The notes below the pieces were generated by a model. The model ran no database searches. It saw only the letters and a program-made list of their open reading frames with translations, and was not told the DNA's origin. From NCBI RefSeq assembly GCF_040712315.1, contig NC_134013.1, positions 16,775,001 to 16,839,000 of the forward strand: DNA of 64,000 nucleotides. The letters are read 5' to 3'. Made by a program: the position numbers and the translations under genes. This stretch comes from Castanea sativa (taxonomy: Eukaryota > Streptophyta > Magnoliopsida > Fagales > Fagaceae). Of the stretch, positions 36,983 through 48,854 are shown piece by piece. Positions within the stretch are counted from its first letter, which is position 1; the number at the start of each line of letters is the position of its first letter.

Positions 36983-39196
36983 CATTTATTATGACACATA
37001 TATACAAAAAGTCATTAATAATAATAAAATTATAATAATAATAATAGCCATTATTATTATGGTACTTAAAAGAATAATAATAAATACCCACTATTAGTAT
37101 GACACTTAAGAGAATAATAATTAATATTATTAAGAGTGTAAAATCACAAGTTCATCGATGGTTGTGGTGTGGGGTTTTAGTCTGTGAGTAGTTAGGGTGC
37201 TATTATAGTCACACTTAGGTAGGAAAGTCACACTGATCGCCTCCCCCTCTAATCATTTTTTCATTTTAAAAAAAAATACCACAAATATGATAGAGTTTCT
37301 ATTTATATATACTATCAATTTTGATAATTTATACCTCAAACAATACTTTTGGTAGCTGATGTCAGTCAAATGCTTAGATTATTGAAACCACACTTTTTTA
37401 TAGCTTTTAGCCTTTTACCAAACACTTCTAACTTTTTCAAAAAGTTCATTTTCATTCTACAATTATTTTTTTCTTTTCAAAAAGTCTAGTTTCAAGAAGT
37501 TTTGCATAACTCATCCTAAGTTGAAAAGCAATTGTTTACACGAGAGAAAGTATATATCGATTAATAGGGCTAACCTTTATTATCAAGTTACTTTCTATGT
37601 GTAATTATGTGGAAAAAAGTAATAAGGAATGCTACATTGGATGGTGTCAAAATTATATGTAGACTTAAAAAATATTTTAAGAAATTAATAAAATTATATG
37701 TAAATGCTACACTAGATCCTTAATGATGTGAGTAGAATAGCCATTTCACACAAGGGGCTTTATATTCATCTAGCCTTCCATGTGTCCAAAGTATAACTAA
37801 ATTTGAGTCGTACATATGTCCTTAAAATACTATAAGAGTATAGAAGCAAATCTGTAAAGAGTGAGAAGGACCTAAGTCGGAGGCATATATAGTGATGCGA
37901 CTTGAAGTAGAGTGTCTCTTTACTTCAAATCGTAGCTTTTCACCTCTCTTTTACTAATGGTTTTCCGCGTAAAACTAAAGTGTTTTTTCATCTTTTATGT
38001 TTATTGTTTACTCATCTCTTTTACATGCCATTAGCACTAATTAGTCCGGCATTGATACAATTTGATGACGTCAATTGTATGGGTAGTTATGCCAACCTAA
38101 AGTCCAGTGCCTAATGGTTTCCACCTAAATAGTAAAAATAAAAGAAAACAAAATAGCTTTAAAGCTAGGATGCATAGTACATTGTGTATGTAGACCTAGT
38201 TTTCATTGAAAAAAGAAAAGAAAAAGAAGATTATTATGTTTTTTCCTCCAAAATAGATTATTATAATAAGCTAAAATAAACAATGATACTTTTCATCCGC
38301 GGCCCAATTGAAAAAGATTCTTTGATCTTTGAGGTTTAGGAGTGCCAAGTGCATTTAGATTTTGCTTATTTGTGGTAACTTATTTGCATAATGCTTATCA
38401 AAAGATATAAATTTTTAATAACTTTTATATTAAATGTGTAATAAAAAACTAAAAATTAGCTTATTTCAAAAGCTAAAAGTTGATTTGCAAAATAAACTGA
38501 GATAGACAGCAAAAATCTTTTAAGCAAAACCCAATCGCACACTAGTTAATTGCAGACAAACTCTTTGTACTTTTGATTTGGTGTTATTAACCTTGTGGTT
38601 GGTACTAGATCAATGTCATTTCGATCCCTTTTTGCGATTAAAAATCGTAATGATTCAAAATCCTTTAAAAACTGGACCAAATTGAAGTTTTCTACTAGTT
38701 TTGATTCAGCCTTTTGATTTCTTTATCGCCCTTAGTTCTTGGTTATATTTGGTTCAATGTTGAAAAGTATGAGATTTATTGTGACGCATTTAAAGTCTAA
38801 ATTTTTAATAAATAATATGTGATTTGAACTTTGCTTATAGCAAAGATTGATTGATGCATTTTTTTTTTTAGAAAAAAGATTGATTGATGTATTAATCTGA
38901 TAATAAATATAGTTAGTATGGAGTGACCGTTATAATTTAAAATTATATTTTTCTATTAAAAAAATTAGCAAGCATTTATAGAATGGACACTATTAAGTTG
39001 AAATTCCAATTTAAAAAAAAATTACAACGTTACTGACACCTACACTACAGATTTCTTATGCTACATTAGTCCAAATTTAGTCAGATAATAATTCAATGAT
39101 GGAAAGTCCTTGCCTTATCTTCTCCTAGAATAGCAACCAAACAACGAAGTCCAGAAAAAGATCCAGAAGATAACAGAAAACGGTCACCCCAGCCAA
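36982..39196. other. Region upstream of NDHU
   Basis: AT-rich, no gene. A pair of related lines near 37035-37130 repeats AATAATAATAAATA and GACACTTAAGAGAATAATAA. From about 38340 to 38540 the text resembles a decayed MITE. The likely leader just before the ATG (39140-39196) is purine-rich. Confidence 0.45.
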
Positions 39197-42100
39197 ATGG
39201 CTGTGTCATCCACCACCGCAACAGTGTACATTTCCCGAAAAGATTTCCTGACTCAGACGCCAATAGGTGGTGCCATTTTCACAAATTCCATAGCTTTTGC
39301 AACCAAGCCACGCAGATTTCACATTAGAAGCTCGAGTGAAGTACCTGCCGAGACTGTTGCAACAGAGGCAGACTCAGAAAGCTCCATTGAAGCTCCAAAA
39401 GAACTTCCATCCTTGATTTCTGCTCTTAACGTCGAAAGAGCTTTTCGTGGCATACGTAATCATTATCTGCCTCATCAATTTTTGATTTTGCATTTTACTT
39501 TCTACTTGGACAACTTTGAACTCTTTATACGTTTATGTTTAACAGGATGAGCGAGCACTTATTACTTTATTCGTGAAAAGTTTGAGCATCACATAAATTC
39601 TTTGTTTTTGTTTATGTTTTTGAAACCTTAATGTTTTCTCATGATGCAATTATTTGATTAAATTCAATTTAGAATGCAGCAATAACAGATGTGGATCACT
39701 ATGGTCTACTTGGATTACAACGTGGATGTTCTCTTGAGCAGGTCATAACTCAAATACTTTTTTGGATTAAAATCTACTTTTTTTTTTTGGGGGGGCAATC
39801 CAAATTGATAACTCTCTCTCTCTCTCATGTTTTTGATTATACAGGTTCAAGTTGCTTACAGAGGCAAAGTTGAAGAACTGACGAAACAGGAATTAGATGA
39901 AGAAGAACTCAACAAGAAAGTGGAACTTCTAAAAGTTAGTAACTGGAAATTTCCATTTTATAAAACGAAATCCAATGTTTGACATATTTATTTGAAAGAC
40001 TATTTTTTTCCCTTCCATTTAAAAAAAAAAAATTTGGGAGGGGAAAGCAGTTCTGACTAATCTGATAAAATTAATAGGAATCATACACAATTTTGTCAAC
40101 TGAGGAAGAGAGAAGGCTGTACGATTGGAGCTTGACTAGGAGTGAAAATCCAAACAGATACGCTTGGCCTTATGAGGTTGATGAAACACCAGCTACTAAG
40201 GACCCTCCTCCACCGCAGGTATCCATCTACTCTTCTTACTCATCTCGGTCGTTATTGTCACTTTTGAATGAATTTTTATTAGTAGGGCATTGATTATTGC
40301 ACACTCATTAGCGTATATTATTTGTACACATTACCCCTTCGTGTGTTAAGAATAAATAACATATGCGAAATTATAGACATTGTATGTATAGAGTGTAAAC
40401 TACCGAATGTGCACGAATATTTTCCCTTCTTATAACAAGGGCAGATATAGTTTCAATTTTAGCTGAACACCCAATTCAGGCCTACCCTTTTTGTTCTAAT
40501 TCCTTTTAGATGATGAGACAATTCGAGGCATTTTGCATGTGTTCCTTTTTTGCTTTTTCAAAGCAAGGGACTGCAGCCACGGGCATCCATGATTGGTATA
40601 GGTCATAATTTAGCATACATTGATCTAAAGTTTCACAGTTAAGCATTGCTTTATCCAGATAAATTTTTTAAAATCAAACTAAAAATTAAAACAATTTATT
40701 CCAAACACACTACGCAGGGATTGGTAGCAATCTAATAATATATCCTTAATTAATATCCAAAATTTCATAGGATTCAAGAATGTGATGTCTAGGAACTTAA
40801 ATGACCGGAGTGTAGTATAGTCATGTTTGTTTAGATTAGGAATGTGATTAAAGTAATTGTTTTATTCTTTTTATGGTTAGTGCGTTATGTATTTTCAATT
40901 AAAATTATTTCTATTTTAAAAAAAATTAAAATAATTCTCAATAAGAGATAAAAATTAAAATTTAAAAAAAAATCCTTAAAGGTGAACATAACCATGTTAT
41001 TAAAAAAAAAATTTGAACATGTAGCATATCTGCACGAGCACTTTATTATCAAAAGGTTTAGCTAAAATTCAATAATTTAGTCTAGTGAATTTTACTTCAA
41101 TTGTAAAACTAGTTCCTAAAATTTAATTTTGTCAATTTAAACACTCAGTTTATTAAAATCAATCAATTTGGTCCTTCTGTCAAGATTTGTTAGAAAACAA
41201 TGTTGTTTAATTTTTTTAATTAAAAATTTAACTGAAAACATTCATGAGATAAGCCATTTAATGAATGTTATTGTTTGATGAGTAGTATACTAAAAAAAAA
41301 AAATTGTTTAAAACAATTTCATTTGCTAACATATATATTTGATCAAAAGGAATGTATTGACTCATTTTGACAAAGAAAATTGACAACAATTAAAGCTTAA
41401 AAACTAATTTTGACAATTGAAGTAAAAATTAAGGGATAAAATTAAATTTTTGCCAATTATTTTAGATACTCAATGGGTATTTAATTTTGGGTATAATTGT
41501 CACTTAAAAATATAGAACTTTCTCAAGCCCCTAAAACAAGAATCCATTTTCCTGTGAACGTTTTCCCTTATAAGCTATTTACAATCTAACATGGGATCCT
41601 TACAAATCTTGAGAGGATTTTGGGAGTTCTAAAAAATTACCACAAATCAAATGACAACTAAATTAACATGTCATATATTTTTCTTGGGTTGATTAGGATA
41701 TATAGAAAAAGTCTATAGATACACAATTTTTCACAACTATCGTGATAATAAAATTACAACTTATGAACAATAAAACTATATATTATTTGTAAATTGTAAC
41801 CCCTGTCACATGCAGTGAGTGTAGAATTACCCCATATATATGAGAATGATTACACATATCACCATTACATCGATAAAGGGAAGATATAAAATTTACTGTC
41901 CATCACTCATGTTAAAAGTGAAAAATGGTATCTCATTAGTTCAAATTTAAAGCTATATATGCCGTTGTTTGTTGTACATACCAAAACATATCATTTCTCT
42001 AAAAAAAAAAAAATCACATGTCTGGAGGTGTTTGGATTTCATATTTCCATAACTCATAACTCTATTTCTATTACCCATAACTCAAAAATGGTGGGACCCA

Positions 42101-42561
42101 TGACTGAGAGGCTTGTTTGGATTTTTTTTTTCCAGTTATTGTTTCCATCACTCAATTCTCTGATTTTTGAGTGATGAATTATGGAAACTGAAAAACATTT
42201 TTGTTGTTTTCAGTTTCCATAACTCTGTTTTTAATGGCATTTCCGTAATTAAACATACACTAAGGGACCCACTAGTTAGGTCAGCTGCAACTTTTGACCC
42301 CTTTTTTTTCTCACTGGGTTCGGTAAGGTGGTCTTCTTCTTCTTTATTTTTTTATTTTTCCTTTCACATGGGTCTTCTTCTTCCATTTTTCTTTTCCCTT
42401 TCACGCTGCTGGTATGGTCTTCTTCATCTTCCTTTTTTTTTTTTTTTTCCTTTTCACATTGGGTTTCTGGGTTTGGTTGCATTTTTTTTTTCATTCCTCT
42501 TCACTGGGTTTCTGGGTTCTCTTCTTCTCCTTCTTCTTCTTCTTCTTCTTCTTCTTCTTCT

Positions 42562-42615
<54 letters not shown>

Positions 42616-43255
42616 CACTTCTCTCAATCTTTTCTCTAACACACTAACATACAAACATAAACCCACAAACATGTACATTCACACAAAAATAATCCACCCC
42701 ATCATGCCACCGTACACGTCGGAGAGATGAATGTTGTTCACCAGTGACGGTCCTGACGAGGAGAGGGAAATTCTTAAATTTTTATGGGTTCGAGTTTGTG
42801 TTTTGGGAGAGATGGGTGTTGTTGCTGCTGTTATTGTTGTTGTTGCTGTTGTTGTTGTTACTGTTTTTGTTTTGTGGTTGAAGGGTCTGGCCACTTTACA
42901 GGAATGAGTTTCACAAAAAAGTAGAAAAATTGAGTGATGAGAAGGTGAGTGAAGTGTGCCAAACGTGTGGGTATAGAAAATTGAGATATTTTAAGTGATG
43001 AGTGATAAGTGATGAAAAAAAAATCCAAACAGGAGATACTGAGGAAGGTAATGCACGTGTACGGTGCATACAATAATGATTGGTAACACAATCTCTCACT
43101 CTTTCCTAAACTTAACTGTAATAGTGTAATTAATTATTCTGTAAACTTTTACCTGGCAGGAACCAGAGGATGTGGGACCAACAAGATTGGTGGGATACTT
43201 CATGTTAGGGTGGTTCATATTGTCAGTCATACTATCTATTGGCCTTAATCGATAG
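39197..43255 (+). CDS. NDHU: NdhU, J-like subunit of the chloroplast NDH complex, 5 exons
   Basis: Exons: 39197-39455, 39680-39741, 39845-39934, 40078-40218, 43160-43255; 648 bp, 215 aa, all GT-AG. The first 50 or so residues are Ser/Thr/Arg-rich, as in a transit peptide. Residues about 91-155 (VDHYGLLGLQRGCSLEQVQV ... ESYTILSTEEERRLYDW) form a J-like fold, but the HPD tripeptide is absent, so classic Hsp70 stimulation is not expected. Residues 194-213 (LVGYFMLGWFILSVILSIGL) make one membrane helix near the C-terminus. This layout matches Arabidopsis NdhU (CRRL), which sits in the ferredoxin-binding arm of the NDH complex for cyclic electron flow. The exon 2 acceptor at 39679 was chosen over the AG at 39672 because only it keeps the frame. 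Intron 4 (2.9 kb) contains a transposon-like insert and poly(T). Confidence 0.9.
42028..43032. mobile_element. Terminal-inverted-repeat element in NDHU intron 4
   Basis: GTGTTTGGATTTC at the left and the complement CTGTTTGGATTTT at the right bound 1005 bp. Subterminal text at both ends contains ATAACTCA/TGAGTGAT words. The interior is a CTT-repeat and T-run field followed by a TTG-repeat stretch. The target duplication is unclear. Confidence 0.45.
42522..42615. repeat. CTT microsatellite joined to a 52-nt T run
   Basis: About 13 CTT units followed by T from 42564 to 42615. Long frames over this tract encode poly-Phe or poly-Lys/Arg and are artefacts. Confidence 0.9.
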
Positions 43256-43467
43256 ATCATGCATGTCGCGGATGGGGGATGCATTTATTTCAGTTTGGAG
43301 GAGGAAAAATGAAAGGGGCATAAAAATTCTTCAGGCCCCTCAAGATTATTATTAATATAAAGTTTCTTGTTGAAAAACAATTTTATATTCATATGAAAAA
43401 GGCATTTTTTCTAAAGGATTTGTTTGTTTCAACTTATTTTCTAATTTATAGACCAATTATAAGTTTA

Positions 43468-43806
43468 CTAGCCTCATTGCACGAGAGAAGGTTTATTAGC
43501 TTCATCACACGCTTTGCGCATGCAATGAGATTTTTTTTTTTTAATTAAAAAAAAATCCTGCGTTTTATTTTATATATATAATTTTTTATTTTGATAATCT
43601 AATTTCTAAGTGAATAAAGTAATTTAAAAATCAATAGGAGAGTGACCCTATTTTTTAGGTAATGTTTTAGTAGGAGTTAGAGTTGTATTTTTACTGGATT
43701 GTCTTTTAGTTTTGTCTCTACTTAAATATAGGGATGTATGGGCATTTTTGAAAAAAAAAAAAATGAAGATTTCAAACAGGAAAATCTCCTTAAATAGTAG
43801 TACAGA
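43468..43806 (-). mobile_element. Helitron-like non-autonomous element A (339 bp)
   Basis: On the minus strand the 5' end is A|TCTGTACTACTATTTAAGG and the 3' end is GAGGCTAG|T. The insertion thus lies between A and T, as Helitrons do. The 3' hairpin near the CTAG is degraded in this copy. Internal text (AATAGGGTCACTCTCC, TAGAGACAAAAC) is shared with copies B-D. Confidence 0.72.
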
Positions 43807-43810
43807 TATA

Positions 43811-44135
43811 CTAACCTCATCGCATGCGCGAAAGCGTGTGATGAGGCTTTTTTTTTTTTTTTTAAGAGGTCTTATTTTGTTGAAAAAAACATGTTTTTAT
43901 TTTATATATAAAATTTTTATTTTGAAAATTTAATTTATAAATGGATAAATCAATTTGAAAATCAACAGGAAAGTGACCCCATTTTTTAGGTAACGTTTTA
44001 GTGGAAGTTAAGAGTTATATTTTTACCGAATTGTCCTTTAGTTCAATCGCTACTTAAACATAGGAGTGTAGGACCATTTTTGAACAAAAAAATGAGGAAT
44101 TCAAACAAGAGAAGCCCTTTAAATAGTAGTATAGA
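43811..44135 (-). mobile_element. Helitron-like non-autonomous element B (325 bp)
   Basis: Minus strand: A|TCTATACTACTATTTAAAG at the 5' end. At the 3' end the hairpin CCTCATCACACGC-TTTCG-GCATGCGATGAGG is followed by TTAG|T, a changed CTAG. It begins 4 bp after element A ends, in the same orientation. Confidence 0.75.
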
Positions 44136-44284
44136 TAGTTTTTAAACAAAACAAATGGATAAAATACGTTTATATAAACAAAGCCCCTCAAATGATTTTT
44201 ACTTTAGAATCATTATTCTTTTTTTTTTGCTAAATAAAATCATTATTCATTGATTTTCTCGTTATGGTATTGTTGTGTTGTTTA

Positions 44285-44621
44285 TCTATACTATTATTTA
44301 AGGAGCTTCCCCTGTTTGGATTCCTCATTTTTTTAATTCAAAAATGCCCTTACACCCCTATGTTTAAATATAAACAAAACTAAAAGATAATTCAGTAAAA
44401 ATGCAACTCTAACTCCCACTAAAACATTGCCTAAAAAATAGAACCACTCTCCTGTTAATTTTCAAATTGTTTTATGCACTTATAAATTATATACTTTTGT
44501 TTTATTCACTTATAAATTAGATTCTCAAAATAAAAATTATATATATATAAAATAAAAACAGAGTTTTTTTTATACTAAAAAAAGCCTCATTGCACGCGCA
44601 AAGCGCGTGTGATGAGGCTAG
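44285..44621 (+). mobile_element. Helitron-like non-autonomous element C (337 bp)
   Basis: Plus strand: A|TCTATACTATTATTTAAGG, then the shared body. The 3' hairpin GCCTCATTGCACGCGC / GCGCGTGTGATGAGGC ends in CTAG|T. This copy shows all Helitron marks: TC start, CTAG end, hairpin and A/T insertion site. Confidence 0.8.
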
Positions 44622-44892
44622 TTTCCACTATCTTTATTGCTTACAAAAATTTAATAATTGATTGCATTAATCAAAAACCGTTCACGATTTGACTTAATAA
44701 CTACTTAGACTTAAAACTTTGTTAGCCAGGGTCTAAAACTAACATTTTTTGTACTAGTCCATTTCAAGCATGCTGATTGAAGTATGAGTTTTCAGTTTGC
44801 AAATAAAAGATAAAACTAAACACGTGTCACCATTATAATAATAGGTTTAATGCACTAAATTATTGGACCCAAGCCAAGTCCATAAATAAATA

Positions 44893-45214
44893 CTAGCTTC
44901 ATCACAGGCGCGAAGCGCGTGTGATGAGGCTTTTTTTTTAGTGGTCCTATTTTGTAGAAAAAAAAATTGTATTTAATTATTTTATATATATAAATTTTAT
45001 TTTAAAAATCTAATTTATAAGTGAATAAATCAATTTAAAAATTAATAGGAGAGTGGTCCTATTTTTTAGGCAATGTTTTAGTGGGAGTTAGAGTTACATT
45101 TTTACCGGATTCTCCTTTAGTTTTGTCTCTACTTAAACATAGGACTATAGGGAAATTTTTGAACTAAAAAATGAGGAATTCAAACAGGGGAAGCCCCTTA
45201 AATAGTAGTATAGA
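44893..45214 (-). mobile_element. Helitron-like non-autonomous element D (322 bp)
   Basis: Minus strand: A|TCTATACTACTATTTAAGG. The 3' hairpin GCCTCATCACACGCGC / GCGCCTGTGATGAAGC ends in CTAG|T. The body is very close to copy C. Confidence 0.8.
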
Positions 45215-45947
45215 TTAATCCAGTATATTTATTTCCCTTTTTTAAAAATTTTCAAATACAGAGGAGGGCATTTTGTTTTTATCTCACCCTCCCATAATAT
45301 CCCAAGCTTAAAACAATTGACCATTCCTTCCATTTTCCAATTTGCTTCTCCACTCCTAGCTTCTCTCTCGGCATCTCGACCTTGCTTGCTAGCATTGCTA
45401 CCTCAATCCACCCCTTTCTCTCTCTCCAAGAATTTTCATTTTATTTCTCATGTTTTCTTTTTCAATCTCGAACATATGTGATTTTTATTTTTCTTGAAAT
45501 CTAATGCATCAATTCATTTCATTTTCATGCAGTAGGAATGTTCCCTTAATCTAATCCAAAATTATCATTTCATTTTCAGTAGAGGTAGGTAAGAGTTTTG
45601 AAATTTGTTATTTGTTATTTGTATGATTTCGGTCAAATGCTAAATTGCTAATTTTATTTTTACAGAGTCGACAACTAATTTTATGGTTTAATTTCTTTGT
45701 TGGAAGAGGGGCTATAAGGCTTAAAAAAAAAAAAAATCCGTCTGACAAATGATACACTGTGATTGTGACTCTAAAATATTATTTTGGTTGCCCTAAATCT
45801 ATGTGTGCTGTGTTGTGTTGTGTGCTAATACATTATTCATTGTGCCAGCCTATCACACCCCCCCCCCCCCCTTCTTTTATAAATTTTTTAGAAACCATCA
45901 TATTTGTTTCCACAGTTAAATGTGCATAAATAAGCTTAGAAGATTAA
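45215..45947. other. Intergenic DNA, CT-rich in part
   Basis: A CT-rich stretch at 45340-45440 and a run of 14 C at 45858-45871. No gene is seen. Confidence 0.45.
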
Positions 45948-46098
45948 AGGGCCCGTTTGTTATATGTGTTTAAAAATTGAAAATTGTTGTTTAAAAACAT
46001 TTATGGAAATATGTGTGGGTGAAAAATTGTATGAAAATACATGAAATGTTGCTTAAAAACTGAAAATGGTTGTTTGAAAACACAAACCAAACACCCCC
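45948..46098. mobile_element. 151-bp Harbinger-like MITE
   Basis: Left: TAA (45945-45947) then AGGGCCCGTTTGTTATATGT. Right complement: GGGGGTGTTTGGTTTGTGTT, with TAA at 46099-46101. The text in between repeats AAAACTGAAAATGGTTGTTT-type words. Confidence 0.6.
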
Positions 46099-46330
46099 TA
46101 ATTGTAGTCTCTGATCCACTCATTGTGAAAAGCATAATCATATCTGACTTCACCATTTTAATTCATGAAACAAATTATGGTATGATTTCCTCTTGTTTTA
46201 TTGGAAGGGGGAAGAAAAAAAACTTTAACACAGAAAAAGTACCTAGATTCAGAAAAAAATAGAAAATACAAAGGCGCAAAACAGACAAAAGTTTGAGAAA
46301 AATACTGAGCACAATTGTTGAATTTGATTA

Positions 46331-46830
46331 GGGGTGTGTTTGTTTGGAGTGAAATAGAGTAGATGGAAGATAAAGGAGAGAAAATAGGAGAGGAAGGATT
46401 TTTTGGAGGTGTTTAGTTGGGAGTTGGGAGAGAAAAAATTGAGGTGAGGTGAGGTCAGGTATTTTCTTTTCGGACCCACTAAAAAGTTTTCTCTTCAAAA
46501 TGGAAAGCAAATTGGAGATATGGGAGAGGATGAGTTGAGCTGACAAAAATGCCCAATTCGTCCAAGTTGGGTTGCTTTTTTTTTCCTTTCTCCGTCCATT
46601 TTTTTTTTGGTCAAGTTGCTTTATGGTTCAGTTGCTTTTTTTTTTATCCCTTTCTCCATCCACTTGTACATACACAATTTTTTTGCTAAAAAAATTATGT
46701 TATTTTTTGTTTTATTTAATGAGGACATAATTGTAAGTTTATATTAACTTCATTTTCTATCCCTTCATTTTTCTTCTCAACCAAACAAATATGTTTTCTA
46801 TCCTTCCACTCTTCTACCCTTCCAACTAAA
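46331..46830. repeat. Inverted-repeat region, probable transposon remnant
   Basis: GTGTTTGTTTGGAGTGAAAT with AGTAGATGGAAGATAAAGG at the left mirrors GTGTTTAGTTGGAAGGGTAG with AAGAGTGGAAGGATAGAAAA from the right. Purine-rich on one side and pyrimidine-rich on the other. No gene. Confidence 0.4.
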
Positions 46831-47149
46831 CACAAATGAGGAAAAACTAATGCTATGTTTGGAAGTTTTGAGAGAAAGGAGAGTAGAGGGAAGGAGGGTA
46901 GTGGAGAAGAAAGTAGAGGAGAATGGTTATCCTCCAACTTATTTAGATGTTTTTAAAATAAGGGTTCGTTTGGATCCCGCTTATATTGTTGAAAACTGAA
47001 AACTAAAAACACTGTAGCAAATAAGTTAAAAACGCAGATTGTTATTTTTTGATACGGGTACTGTAGCTCAGCTGAAAGTATATAAGGGTTGTGTTTTATT
47101 CTTTTCTTTTTTTTTTTTCCTTTTTTTCTTCTATTCACTCCTCACTTTG

Positions 47150-47530
47150 CCCTAGCTAAAGCCTGTGCCTTCAGAGAGTTCCACGCCCACTAGAGAAATC
47201 CACGAGGAAGACCTTGATCACTCCAATGCCAGCGAAGAGCTCAGATGAGAAATCCATGAGGAAGACAACCCCAGTCCGACGCTAGAGTGTACTCTTCCTT
47301 CCATAAACCCATTTCACCCTCTTCCCCAATTTCACTCCTCTCCTACCCATGACACCTCTCTTCCGATCGAGCTCCATTTCACCCTCTTCCAATTTCACTC
47401 CTCTCCCAGCCTAACACTTCTGTTCCCATAAACCCATTTCACGCCTCTTCCAATTTCACTTGCTGACCCATTTGTTTAATTTCTGGGTAAATGGGTTTTT
47501 GAGTTTGTGAATTGTGGATCTTTCGTGTTC
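47150..47530 (+). other. C-rich block, possible captured 5' leader
   Basis: CCCATTTCACCCTCTTCCAATTTCACTCC-type words occur four times between 47308 and 47460. Composition and the following T-rich DNA resemble a plant 5' leader followed by an intron, upstream of the GRF gene on the same strand. No frame is convincing. Confidence 0.3.
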
Positions 47531-47854
47531 TAAAAATCATAGGTACATATTACTTTCACAATAATCTCATTACTGTGATTTGTGTGTGTGTTTTCTCTTT
47601 GTTTCATTCTATTTTGAGAATTGGATTTCAATACTTTTTTATTCTTGTTTGAAACGCGTGATGATCAAACCTATAAACGGAGATGTGGATTTGCTGGGTT
47701 TGTTTTTTTTGTTCGTTTTGCTTAAGATTCAGACTTAGCTTTATGATCATTATGATTTCAATTTTTGTGCTGCACATCAAGAATTCCTGGTTTCTTTGAA
47801 AATTTTTCCCATTAAAAAGGAGAAGAAAATATCTGGTGATTTTTTGGAAATTTT

Positions 47855-48504
47855 GATATATGTACCATTCAAATTTGCGTTTTACCATTTATATTTATGG
47901 TGATATGTGGGTAGTCTGTAAGTGGGAAACTTATTTATGGTGATAGGTCTTTAGGGATATTGATGCAGCAAGTATGTCTTGCTGCACATTTTTCAGGGGA
48001 AAACCAAAATGGTTCTTATTAGTCATTGCTTGTACCTGTTTAGCACTGCTTAATGGTAATCTTCCAGATAATTTCACATGAAGGTGTTTGATATATGTAC
48101 CATTCAAATTTTCTTTTTACCATATAAATTTATGGTGATATGTGGATAGTATGTATGTTGGAAACTTATTTATGGTGATATGGTGATAGGTCTTTAGGGA
48201 TATTGATGCAGCAAGTATGTCTTGCTGCACATTTTTTGTTTAGGAGTTAGACAAGAAATTTGTGGTTAACTTGTTTATAGAGATTATTCACTGACATTGA
48301 ACACACAACACTATTCTTACTCAATTATTTTTACAGCTAATATGCAAGAACTCAAATTTTCTTCCTCTTATTAATGCATTGGTTGCTGCATTAAAAATTT
48401 TATAGGGGAAAATCAAAATGGTTCTTATTAGTCATTGCTTGTACCTGTTTAGCACTGCTTAATGGTAATCTTGTAGATAATTTCACATGAAGGTGTTGTT
48501 GTTA
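47855..48504. repeat. Tandem duplication, unit about 235 bp
   Basis: Unit 1 starts GATATATGTACCATTCAAAT at 47855 and unit 2 starts with the same text at 48090. Both pass through GGTCTTTAGGGATATTGATG and CAGCAAGTATGTCTTGCTGC. Unit 2 is interrupted by about 165 bp (48237-48402) and then resumes with AAATGGTTCTTATTAGTCAT to 48504. Confidence 0.8.
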
Positions 48505-48854
48505 ATGGCTTAGTTTGGCATTTTTGTTTGTTTATATTTTGCTTTTTAAAAGATTAACTTTTTTCAGTTTCCTTGGTATTTTTGTTCAGCTTATTTTTTA
48601 AGCAAAATTTAAGAGTCACTGAAATAAGCATTGTTAACCACACAAAACATTGTTAACATATGACAATTGTTTCAGTTATTTTAATGTAAGACACCTTGTT
48701 TCTTTCCAGAATCTTTAGTCACTGATGAGTCAAAACCAAAAGTACCAGTATCTTGTTAGCTCTCTATAATAATAATAATAATAATAATTACACATTTGGT
48801 CCTCAATTTTTACCCTTTGTTTCAAAATGGTCTTTTATCTTTTGAAATATTTAA

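Noticed and set aside
39671..39679. AG at 39672 as NDHU exon 2 acceptor
   Set aside because: Its use breaks the reading frame; the AG at 39679 gives GIPITDVDHYG, which fits the family.
42167..42730. Open frames of up to 187 codons rich in Phe and Ser, and Lys/Arg-rich frames on the other strand
   Set aside because: They translate a CTT repeat and a 52-nt T run inside NDHU intron 4.
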